Of a stretch of 64,000 nucleotides of DNA, positions 23,953 through 31,246 are shown one piece after another. The notes under the pieces were generated by a model. It searched no databases and was not told the DNA's origin. It was given only the letters and a program-made list of their open reading frames with translations. The stretch spans positions 62,001 to 126,000 of the forward strand of contig DASXFV010000087.1 of assembly GCA_036489445.1 (NCBI GenBank). Reading direction: 5' to 3'. A program made the translations under genes and the position numbers. Within the stretch, counting starts at the first letter, position 1; the number at the start of each line of letters is the position of its first letter. The stretch is from DAIDKA01 sp036489445. Lineage in GTDB: Bacteria; Pseudomonadota; Gammaproteobacteria; Steroidobacterales; Steroidobacteraceae.

Positions 23953-25196
23953 TGTTCAGTTGGCTGCGGGGAATCTTCCTGCGCACGGCGCTCACCGCAT
24001 TGACGGCGCTGCGGGCACTGCGGCGCAACAAACTGCGCTCCAGTCTCACGGCCCTGGGCATCATCATCGGTGTCTTTGCGGTGGTGGCCATGGTGGCCTT
24101 GGGCAATGGGACGCGCGCCACCATCGAGTCCCAGGTGGCGGGTCTCGGGCAGAACATGCTGATGGTATTCGCGGGCAGCCGCCGTTCCGGCGGCGTGAAC
24201 AGCGGGCTGGGCAGTGCCAGTGCCATCACGCTGCAGGATGCCGAGGCGCTGCGCCAGGAGATCCCGGATGTCGTGGCCTCAAGTCCCGAGGTCACCACGA
24301 CTGCTCAGGCCATCGCCAACGGCCGCAACTGGTCCACGACCATTGCGGGGGAGGCGCCCGAGTACCTGGTGATCCGCGATTGGGCGATGGCTTCCGGGTC
24401 GATGTTTACGGATCGCGAAGTGCGCAGTGCGGCCAAAGTGGCGGTGCTGGGTGAGAAGACCGCGCATGAACTGTTCGGCGTGCTCGACCCGGTGGGACAG
24501 ACCGTGCGTGTCGGCAACATGCCCTTCGTGATCATCGGCGTGCTGGCCAGCAAGGGCGCCGGAGTGGGCGGCCAGAACCAGGACGACCGCGTCGTGATCC
24601 CCTACACCACGGCAATGAAGCGCATCACCGGCGACAAATACCTGCGCTCGGTGTACCTGGAGATCGGGGAGGCGTCGCGCATCCCGATCGCACAGAATCA
24701 GATCACGCGTCTGCTGCGCCAACGGCATCGGTTGCTGCCTGGCACGGACGACGATTTCAATATTTTCAATCAGCAGGAAATCGCCGACACGGTGAACACC
24801 GTGACCTCGACGCTGACCCTGCTGCTGGGCGCCATTGCCGGGCTGTCGCTGGTCGTGGGCGGCATCGGCATCATGAATATCATGCTGGTCAGCGTCACGG
24901 AGCGCACGCGCGAAATCGGCATCCGGATCTCGGTAGGCGCTCAGCCGGGGGATATCCGCATTCAGTTTCTGATCGAGGCGATCACCCTCAGCCTGCTCGG
25001 TGGGCTGGTGGGGATTCTGCTGGCCATTGGCGCCACCCGGGCGATCGCGGCGGCGTCGACTTTCAAGCCCATCGTCAGCACCGGATCCATCGTGCTCGCC
25101 TTCTCGGTGAGCTTTTGCATAGGAGTCTTCTTCGGCTTCTATCCGGCCCGGCGCGCGTCGCTCCTGGACCCCATCGACGCGCTGCGCTACGAGTAG
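23949..25196 (+). CDS. MacB-like ABC transporter permease
   Basis: The 415-residue protein has the four-helix MacB/FtsX layout: one N-terminal helix after the motif RTALTALTALRALRRNKLRS, a large periplasmic domain (about residues 45-275), and three C-terminal helices starting near LTLLLGAIAGLSLVVGGIGI and including NIMLVSVTERTREIGIRISV. It ends with PARRASLLDPIDALRYE, the usual MacB terminus. Starts are GTG 23949 (overlapping the ATPase gene) or ATG 23952. Together with the ATPase, MacA-like adaptor and NodT-like duct it should form a tripartite pump that exports drugs, peptides or heme-like compounds. Confidence 0.93.
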   Translation: MMFSWLRGIFLRTALTALTALRALRRNKLRSSLTALGIIIGVFAVVAMVALGNGTRATIESQVAGLGQNMLMVFAGSRRSGGVNSGLGSASAITLQDAEALRQEIPDVVASSPEVTTTAQAIANGRNWSTTIAGEAPEYLVIRDWAMASGSMFTDREVRSAAKVAVLGEKTAHELFGVLDPVGQTVRVGNMPFVIIGVLASKGAGVGGQNQDDRVVIPYTTAMKRITGDKYLRSVYLEIGEASRIPIAQNQITRLLRQRHRLLPGTDDDFNIFNQQEIADTVNTVTSTLTLLLGAIAGLSLVVGGIGIMNIMLVSVTERTREIGIRISVGAQPGDIRIQFLIEAITLSLLGGLVGILLAIGATRAIAAASTFKPIVSTGSIVLAFSVSFCIGVFFGFYPARRASLLDPIDALRYE

Positions 25197-25457
25197 CGGT
25201 TGGGGCCGGGGAGGCCACAATCGGCAACAAACGGCCAAGCGCCAGGGTGTTGCCTAAGCAACGCCCCACCGTGGAGCGCAACCGGTGAATTGGGGCACGA
25301 TTGTCATTCCCTGGGGGGATCGAATCCTGTTCGCCGAGCATGCACCTGTTTTCCAGGTGTGCCAGAATCCGTCCGCCTGGCCGACGGAGCGGCTGCGCAC
25401 CGCGCCGGCCGCAGGGCTTGGGCGGCAAGATTTAACATTCCATCAGAGGGGACGATC

Positions 25458-25730
25458 ATGAAACTGCATACGCTGGTTCTGTTGGCGGCCGCCATGGCGG
25501 CGCCGAGTGTGTTTGCCCAGGCGCCGCCGGCGCCTTCACCCGAAATGCAGGCTGCCCGCGAGGCGATGACCAAGGCCTGTGCCGGGGACGTCGCGAGCAT
25601 GTGCAGCGGCAAGGAAGGCCGCGAAATGTTCGCGTGCCTGCGCACCAACAACGACAAGCTGAGCCCTGGTTGCAAGGACGCCATGGCGAAGATGCCGGCG
25701 CGTCGGCCGGCCGCTCCCCCCGCTCAGTAA
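25458..25730 (+). CDS. Small periplasmic Cys-rich-repeat protein
   Basis: The protein (90 aa from ATG 25458, GAGGGGACG upstream) has a signal peptide (MKLHTLVLLAAAMAAPSVFA) and one Cys-rich repeat: ACAGDVASMCSGKEGREMFA then CLRTNNDKLSPGCKDAM. Four Cys in this spacing match the GLG1-type cysteine-rich repeat seen in small bacterial exported proteins. The tail is Pro/Ala-rich. Function unknown. The 260 bases upstream hold a stem-loop (25246-25267) but no other gene. A strong hairpin follows it, shared with nrdB in convergent orientation. Confidence 0.85.
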   Translation: MKLHTLVLLAAAMAAPSVFAQAPPAPSPEMQAAREAMTKACAGDVASMCSGKEGREMFACLRTNNDKLSPGCKDAMAKMPARRPAAPPAQ

Positions 25731-25749
25731 TAGCGGGTCGACCGGAAGC

Positions 25750-25778
25750 TACCGGCACCCTGGGAAGGGGTGCCGGTA
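25750..25778. terminator. Bidirectional stem-loop between convergent genes
   Basis: TACCGGCACCC (25750-25760) pairs perfectly with GGGTGCCGGTA (25768-25778) around seven bases. It sits between the stop of the Cys-rich gene and the stop of nrdB, but has no clear T tract, so termination is likely but not certain. Confidence 0.5.
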
Positions 25779-25794
25779 ACCTCGCATCCGGTGC

Positions 25795-26808
25795 CTAGAA
25801 CGCGGCATCGAAGCAGATCTCACCTTTGACACCCACCTGGTAGGCCGACACTCGCCGCTCAAAGAAGTTGGTGAGTTCCTGTACGTCCTGCAGTTCCATG
25901 AATGAGAACGGGTTACGCGCATTGAAGCGCGCCGGCAGGCCCAGCGTCATCAGGCGCTGATCGGCCACATACTCCAGGTACTGGCGCATTTCCGCGCGCG
26001 TCATGCCCACGACTCCGCCGGAGAGCACATCCTCGGCGAATTCGCTTTCGCACTCCACTGCCTCTTGGATCATCTGCACCACCTGGCTCGCCCACTCGGC
26101 ATCGAACAGGTCGGGCTCCTCGGCGCGCACGGTGCGGATGACCTCGAAGGCAAATGCCATGTGCGCGCTCTCGTCGCGGAACACCCAGGCGGTACCGGCC
26201 GCCAACCCGGGCAACAGACCGCGTGAACGCAGAAAATAAACATAGGCAAAGGCGCCAAAGAAAAACAGCCCTTCGATGCATGCCGCAAAGCAGGTGAGGT
26301 TCAGCAGGAAGCGTCGCTTGTCGCTCTCGGTATTGATCCGCGGCAGTGTCGCCACTTCATCAATCCATCGCTGGCAAAACTGCGCCTTGCGGCGTATCGA
26401 GGGGATGTTCTCGATGGCCGCGAACGCCTGCGCGCGTCGCTGTGGATCGCTGACATAGTTGTCCAGCAGGGTCAGATAGAACTGAACGTGCAGCGCTTCC
26501 TCGTACAGCTGCCGCGACAGGTACATCCGTGCCTCTGGAGCATTGATATGCCGGTAGAGGCTGATGACCAGGTTATTGGAGACTATGGAGTCGCCAGTGG
26601 CAAAAAACGCCACCAACCGTTCGATGAGATGCCGTTCCGCCGGCGTCATGCGTGTGCGCATGTGACCCAGATCGATCTGGAAGTCGATCTCTTCCACGGT
26701 CCAGGTGTTCTTGATGGCGCCACGGTACATCTCGTAGAAGCGTGGATAACGCATCGGTCGCAGGGTGAGATCAAAACCGGGATCGAGCAGGCAGGCAGAG
26801 GTGCTCAT
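25795..26808 (-). CDS. nrdB: Class Ia ribonucleotide reductase, radical (beta) subunit
   Basis: The 337-residue protein is the R2 subunit that holds the diiron-tyrosyl radical. Ligand candidates are Asp73 (TGDSIV), Glu104 and His107 (YEEALH). Tyr111 follows His107 by four residues, the spacing of radical Tyr122 in the E. coli enzyme. A later EGLFFFGAF and DESAHMAF supply the remaining Glu and Glu/His ligands. The presence of Tyr supports a class I enzyme with a normal radical. It overlaps nrdA by four bases (ATGA), so both are translated from the B12-riboswitch transcript. Confidence 0.95.
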   Translation of the reverse strand: MSTSACLLDPGFDLTLRPMRYPRFYEMYRGAIKNTWTVEEIDFQIDLGHMRTRMTPAERHLIERLVAFFATGDSIVSNNLVISLYRHINAPEARMYLSRQLYEEALHVQFYLTLLDNYVSDPQRRAQAFAAIENIPSIRRKAQFCQRWIDEVATLPRINTESDKRRFLLNLTCFAACIEGLFFFGAFAYVYFLRSRGLLPGLAAGTAWVFRDESAHMAFAFEVIRTVRAEEPDLFDAEWASQVVQMIQEAVECESEFAEDVLSGGVVGMTRAEMRQYLEYVADQRLMTLGLPARFNARNPFSFMELQDVQELTNFFERRVSAYQVGVKGEICFDAAF

Positions 26809-29213
26809 TGGCAGGCCTCGCAGCTTTCCGGATTTTCCAGGGAGCAGGCGATGGCCTGCGCTTCGGTGGCGGATCCGTTGGCGCGCACGGTGGTTTTGGC
26901 GATCTGCGTGGCGGGCCGGGAGCGCAGATAGTAGGTGGTCTTGAGGCCCCGCTTCCAGGCGTACATGTACATGGAGGAGAGCCGGCCGATCTCCGGATTC
27001 TCCATGAACAGATTCAGCGACTGGCTTTGGTCAATATAGGCGCCCCGATCCGCCGCCAGATCGATCAGTGCCCTCATCGGCACCTCCCAGACCGTACGGT
27101 AAATGTCGCGCAGTTCGCTGGGCAGGTGCTCGAGCCCTTGAATGGAACCATCCGCCAGCTTGATCGCATTGCGCGTCTCCTCGGTCCACAGCCCCAGCTG
27201 CTTGAGTTCCTCCACCAGATAACGATTTACCTGTAGGAAGTCGCCGGAGAGGGTCTCGCGCTTGAAGAGGTTGGAGATCTGCGGCTCGATGCATTCGTAG
27301 CAACCGGCAATCGAGGCGATGGTCGCGGTGGGTGCGATGGCGATCAGCAGACTGTTGCGCAGACCGTGCGCCGCGATGTCGGCGCGCAGAGCGTCCCAGG
27401 GCAGATCCGCATCCGGCACGACCTCCCAGGAGTCCGGCTGCAGCTCGCCGCGTGCCGCGCGGGTCAGCGGGAAGGCCTCGTGAGGCCCGTACTCGCGTGC
27501 CAGTTGGGTGGAGGCGTGCAGGGCGTGGAAGTAAATGGTACGAGAAATGCGGGTGGACAGGTCCCGGGCCGCCTCGCTGTCAAAAGCCAGACGCAGCTGG
27601 AAGAACACATCCTGCAGACCCATGAGCCCCAAGCCCACGGGGCGCCAGCGCATGTTCGATGCGCGTGTCGTACCGATGGGATAGAAATTCAGGTCGATGA
27701 CCCGATCCAGCTGCCGCACGGCGATTTCCACCGTGTGGGCGAGCTTCTCGAAGTCGAATCCTTGCGGGCCCAGGTGATGCGCCAGGTTGATGGAGCCGAG
27801 GTTGCAGACCGCCGTTTCAGCGCTGCTGGTGACTTCGAGAATCTCCGTGCACAGATTTGACAGGTGCACGATGTGCCTCGGTTGTGCCGTCTGGTTGCAG
27901 GCGCGGTTGGACTTGTCCTTGAAGGTCATCCAGCCGTTGCCGGTTTGTGCCAGGGTGCGCATCATCCGGCCGTAGAGTTCGCGCGCGCGCAGGGTCTTGC
28001 GGGCCAGGCCCTGTGCCTCGGCCTGGGCATAGGCGGCATCGAACGCCGGCCCGAACAGATCCGGCAGCGCAGGCACGGTGCTGGGATCGAACAGCGACCA
28101 CTGCCCGTCCTCCTCCACCCGGCGCATGAACAGGTCCGGAATCCAGTTGGCAAGGTTCAGGTGGTGGGCGCGCCGGCCCTCATCCCCGGTGTTGTCGCGC
28201 AACTCCAGGAAAGACTCGATGTCCGCGTGCCAGGGCTCCAGGTATGCGCAGGCCGCGCCCTTGCGCTTACCCCCCTGGTTGACGGCGGCCACCGAGGAGT
28301 CGAGCGTCTTCAGCCACGGCACGATGCCATTGGAGAGACCATTGGTGGCACGGATCAGCGAGCCTTCCGAGCGCACGCGGTGCCAGGCGATGCCGATACC
28401 ACCGGAGAATTTCGACAGCAGTGCAATGTCCTTGTACCGGTCGTAAATGGACTCCAGCGAGTCCTGCGGTGAGTCCAGCAGGAAGCAGCTGGAGAGCTGT
28501 TCGTGGCGCGTGCCCGCATTGAACAGCGTCGGGGAACTGGGAACGTAATCCAGTGCCGAGCACAGCTCATACAGCTCGATGGCTTCATGCACGCCGGGAG
28601 AGAGCGCCACGGCAATGCGCATCCAGAAATGCTGCGGTGATTCCAGCACGCTGCGGCGGGTGGGGTGGCGCAACAGATAACGGTCATAGAGCGTTCTTAG
28701 GCCAAAGTACTCAAGCTTATGGGTGCGCGTGGCGTCGATGGCGGCGTTGAGCTTGCGCGCGTTGGCCTCCACGAATGCCAGGACGCGTTCATTGATCAGG
28801 CCAACATCGAACCCCAGGCGGATGGACTGGGAGAAGGAGTGCACGCCCAGGCCCTGCACCTCCTTGTCGACGAAGGCGGACAGCAGACCCGCGGCCAGCC
28901 GTGAGTACTCGGGTTCCTCGAAAATAAACGACGCCGCGGTGCGGATCGAGAGTTCATCCAGCTCGCGTGTGGTGGCGCCGTCGTACAGCCCGGCGATGGT
29001 CTTGAGCGCCACCCGCATGGGATCCACATCGTGCAGGCCGTCACAGCACCGCGTGACGGCGCGGACGATCTTGCCCACGTCGACGGGTTCGCGGCCGCCA
29101 TTGCGTTTGGTGACGCTCATGGGGTTGCGTGCGGTATTGGGCGGCGTCAGGCGAAAGCTGGACTGGGTGTGTGCGCCGGCGGCATTGATCGTATCGGAAG
29201 CTTCCAAAGACAT
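26805..29213 (-). CDS. nrdA: Class Ia ribonucleotide reductase, catalytic (alpha) subunit
   Basis: The protein (802 aa from ATG 29213) starts with an ATP-cone allosteric domain (VTKRNGGREPVDVGKIVRAV, ending near LSAFVDKEVQGLG). The barrel follows with the substrate cysteine in SSCFLLDS, the thiyl Cys and Glu in NLCTEI, and its partner Cys in AVCNLGSINL. The terminus is ESCEACQ, the redox-active CxxC pair that accepts electrons from thioredoxin. I chose ATG 29213 because GGGGGGA lies just upstream; the longer frame reads into the riboswitch. It reduces NDPs to dNDPs with NrdB. It is preceded by a promoter, an NrdR box and a cobalamin riboswitch. Confidence 0.95.
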   Translation of the reverse strand: MSLEASDTINAAGAHTQSSFRLTPPNTARNPMSVTKRNGGREPVDVGKIVRAVTRCCDGLHDVDPMRVALKTIAGLYDGATTRELDELSIRTAASFIFEEPEYSRLAAGLLSAFVDKEVQGLGVHSFSQSIRLGFDVGLINERVLAFVEANARKLNAAIDATRTHKLEYFGLRTLYDRYLLRHPTRRSVLESPQHFWMRIAVALSPGVHEAIELYELCSALDYVPSSPTLFNAGTRHEQLSSCFLLDSPQDSLESIYDRYKDIALLSKFSGGIGIAWHRVRSEGSLIRATNGLSNGIVPWLKTLDSSVAAVNQGGKRKGAACAYLEPWHADIESFLELRDNTGDEGRRAHHLNLANWIPDLFMRRVEEDGQWSLFDPSTVPALPDLFGPAFDAAYAQAEAQGLARKTLRARELYGRMMRTLAQTGNGWMTFKDKSNRACNQTAQPRHIVHLSNLCTEILEVTSSAETAVCNLGSINLAHHLGPQGFDFEKLAHTVEIAVRQLDRVIDLNFYPIGTTRASNMRWRPVGLGLMGLQDVFFQLRLAFDSEAARDLSTRISRTIYFHALHASTQLAREYGPHEAFPLTRAARGELQPDSWEVVPDADLPWDALRADIAAHGLRNSLLIAIAPTATIASIAGCYECIEPQISNLFKRETLSGDFLQVNRYLVEELKQLGLWTEETRNAIKLADGSIQGLEHLPSELRDIYRTVWEVPMRALIDLAADRGAYIDQSQSLNLFMENPEIGRLSSMYMYAWKRGLKTTYYLRSRPATQIAKTTVRANGSATEAQAIACSLENPESCEACQ

Positions 29214-29384
29214 TGCATATCCCCCCGGATCTGCGCCCGAGGGCTTTGAAGGCCCCCGAGCATCGCGGGCCGTTTGCAGGAGGATGCGGGAAATGCGGGT
29301 GATCGGGACGCTGTGGCGCCCAAACCCGATTCCGGCAGCTCCCCCCACGAGAGCCCGAGCCAGACCGCGGCAAGCCGCGATCAC

Positions 29385-29582
29385 AACGGCAGGTCTTCGG
29401 GCTGCCGGGCGAACTCACCTGGGAGTGAGCGATCTACTGGACGCCGCTTCCCGAAGCTCTTTCGAGCCCAGTGCGATGGCGCCGGTCGTTCCCGATTACC
29501 GCTGCGGGGCAGCTCCGGAATGGGCATTTGCGCGCCGCACCGGATTCCCTCTTAGGCACACCCTGTTGGGGTGAGCACCGCT
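29385..29582 (-). ncRNA. Cobalamin (AdoCbl) riboswitch in the nrdAB leader
   Basis: Reading the minus strand from 29580: GGTGCTCACCCC and GGGTGTGCC form the first stems. AGAGGGAATCCGGTGCGG follows, then ATTCCGGAGCTGCCCCGCAG, GCGGTAATCGGGAACGACC and a CACTGGGCTCG arm. The B12 box AGCCCGAAGACCTGCC lies at 29403-29388 and matches the consensus AGYCMGGAGACCNGCC except for one A. These are the core elements of the RF00174 class in the right order and spacing. The 170 bases from the B12 box to the nrdA ATG are the expression platform; whether it acts on translation or termination cannot be read. It should turn nrdAB down when B12 is plentiful. Confidence 0.88.
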
Positions 29583-29587
29583 ATTGC

Positions 29588-29603
29588 ACACAAGATATTG
29601 TGG
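29588..29603. promoter_or_regulatory. NrdR box
   Basis: ACACAAGATATTGTGG matches the NrdR-box consensus aCaCwAtATaTwGtgt at 14 of 16 positions. It overlaps the predicted -10 element of the nrdAB promoter, the classic place for an NrdR repressor site. A second box at the usual 31-base distance is not convincing. Confidence 0.7.
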
Positions 29604-29621
29604 TCCGGGGTCTGATGTCAA
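29592..29621 (-). promoter_or_regulatory. Predicted sigma-70 promoter of nrdAB
   Basis: On the minus strand a perfect TTGACA (29621-29616) is followed after 18 bases by TATCTT (29597-29592). The transcript would begin near 29585, immediately before the riboswitch. The -35 overlaps the stop codon of the upstream permease gene. Confidence 0.6.
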
Positions 29622-30352
29622 CGACGATAGAAAAGTCCGATGGTCAAGGCGATGCCGATGAGCACGATGAGCAGGCGCAGCATCCGCTCGTTGAACCTGT
29701 GCAGCATGAGCCCGCCCATGACCCCGCCGGTGATGGCCCCGGCGCTCGCCACACCGGCCTGCAGCCACCGCACCTCCGGGGAGAATACAAAGATCAGCAC
29801 CGCCGAGGCATTCATCACGCCGGCCAGCGCATTTTTGGTGGCCCCGGCGTGGCGCATCGCCAGACCCGCCGCGGTGAGCGCGGCCAGCATCAGAAAGCCG
29901 ATGCCGCCCCCAAAGTAGCCGCCATAGATGGAGATGCCGAATTGCGCGGCCATGGCTGCGTGGCGTGAGAGGTGAGCGCGCGACTCGCGTTTGGGGCCGA
30001 AGCTGCCCCAGGCGAAGACCAGGGTTGCGAACAACACCAGCCATGGCACCAGCTGCGCAAAGAAACTCGAAGGCGTGACCAGCAGCAGCACGGCGCCGAC
30101 TGCGCCGCCTGTGAGGCTGATGATCACCAGTGCGCGGAAGGAGAGTCCCGCGGCCCCGATCACCAGCGTGCGGCCGGTGAGGGCCGTTGCGATCTGCGCC
30201 GGGAACAGCGCGATGGTGGAGGTGATATTGGCGGCGCGGGCATCCATGCCGGTGAACATCAGCGCCGGCAGCGTGATGAAGGAGCCACCCCCGGCAAGCG
30301 CGTTCTGTACTCCCGCCCACAGTGCGGCCAGGAAGAGGACAACCAGTGCCAT
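29618..30352 (-). CDS. TSUP-family (TauE/SafE) membrane permease
   Basis: The 244-residue protein is a TSUP family permease with two repeats of about four helices each. It starts MALVVLFLAALWAGVQNALA followed by GGGSFITLPALMFTGMDA, the family signature, and the second repeat holds FGISIYGGYFGGGIGFLMLA. Members export or import sulfite, sulfoacetate or other anions; the substrate cannot be read here. It is 20 bases downstream of the NYN-domain gene, in the same direction. Its stop codon overlaps the -35 of the nrdAB promoter. Confidence 0.9.
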   Translation of the reverse strand: MALVVLFLAALWAGVQNALAGGGSFITLPALMFTGMDARAANITSTIALFPAQIATALTGRTLVIGAAGLSFRALVIISLTGGAVGAVLLLVTPSSFFAQLVPWLVLFATLVFAWGSFGPKRESRAHLSRHAAMAAQFGISIYGGYFGGGIGFLMLAALTAAGLAMRHAGATKNALAGVMNASAVLIFVFSPEVRWLQAGVASAGAITGGVMGGLMLHRFNERMLRLLIVLIGIALTIGLFYRR

Positions 30353-30372
30353 TACGCGCTGTGAGTGGCCCG

Positions 30373-31239
30373 TCAGCCCGGATCGGAGGTGCTGTGAATG
30401 ACATACCCGCCGGATTTGTCATCGCGCTCCAGCGAGATGAGTCGGCGGGTGGCCGCTTCCTCCAGGAGTTTGTTGAAGGACCGAAAGCCGTAATAGCTTT
30501 CGTTGAAGCCGGGTTTACGGCGCTTGAGCGCCTGTTTGACCATCGAGCCCCAGATCTTCTCGTCCTCACCGCGTTCGGCGATCAGCGCATCAATGGTGGC
30601 CAGCACCAGATCAAAGGCCTCGTGTTCGCGGTCATGTTCGCGATCCTCATCCTTGGCGGTGGCCGGGCCGGCTGCGGCGCTCGCTGCGGGGGTGGCGCTG
30701 GGCACGGCCGCAGTGTCGGCCGGCGCCTTGCGGCGTCCGGTGCGGCGTGTTTTCTGCTCGCGCACCAGGTCATCGTAGTAGATGAACTCGTCGCAGCTGG
30801 CCATCAGCAGATCCGAGGTGGAATTCTTGACGCCCAGTCCGATGACGCCCTTGTCGTTCTCACGCAGCTTGCTCACCAGCGGGGAGAAGTCCGAGTCACC
30901 GCTGATAATGACAAACGTTTCCACATGAGGCTTGGTGTAGCACAGGTCCAGAGCGTCCACGACCATGCGGATGTCGGCGGAGTTCTTGCCGGATTGCTTG
31001 ACATGGGGGATCTCGATCAGCTCGAAGCCCGCCAGGTGCATGCCCGCCTTGAACTCCTTGTACCGCTCCCAGTCGCAGTAAGCTTTCTTGACGACGATAG
31101 AGCCCTTCAGCAGCAGCCGTTCCAGCACGCGGTTGATGTCGAACTGCGCGTAGCGGGCGTCGCGCACGCCCAGGGCGATGTTCTCGAAATCGCAGAACAG
31201 TGCGAGGTTGGTGGTGTCGGCGGCCGTGGTCATGGGCAT
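30373..31239 (-). CDS. NYN-domain (PIN-like) RNase with LOTUS/OST-HTH domain
   Basis: The 288-residue protein has an N-terminal NYN domain (about 10-160): NLALFCDFENIALGVRDARY with the first acidic pair, KNSADIRMVVDALDLCYTKP with the second, and FVIISGDSDFSPLVSKLREN with the third. A low-complexity Ala/Pro/Glu linker follows, then a LOTUS-type domain (from about 215): FDLVLATIDALIAERGEDEK and YGFRSFNKLLEEAATRRL. NYN domains cut RNA, and LOTUS domains bind RNA, so this is probably a ribonuclease or RNA-binding regulator of unknown targets. It lies between the cyclase and TSUP genes with short gaps. Confidence 0.88.
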   Translation of the reverse strand: MPMTTAADTTNLALFCDFENIALGVRDARYAQFDINRVLERLLLKGSIVVKKAYCDWERYKEFKAGMHLAGFELIEIPHVKQSGKNSADIRMVVDALDLCYTKPHVETFVIISGDSDFSPLVSKLRENDKGVIGLGVKNSTSDLLMASCDEFIYYDDLVREQKTRRTGRRKAPADTAAVPSATPAASAAAGPATAKDEDREHDREHEAFDLVLATIDALIAERGEDEKIWGSMVKQALKRRKPGFNESYYGFRSFNKLLEEAATRRLISLERDDKSGGYVIHSTSDPG

Positions 31240-31246
31240 CCGGAGC

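Noticed and set aside
25246..25267. A stem-loop (GGGTGTTGC / GCAACGCCC) after the MacB permease gene
   Set aside because: The stem is good but no T tract follows; it may be part of a terminator or a leader, and I do not call either.
29558..29573. A possible second NrdR box (CACCC-N5-GGGTG palindrome)
   Set aside because: It matches the consensus at only about seven of 16 positions and is better explained as a stem at the 5' end of the cobalamin riboswitch.
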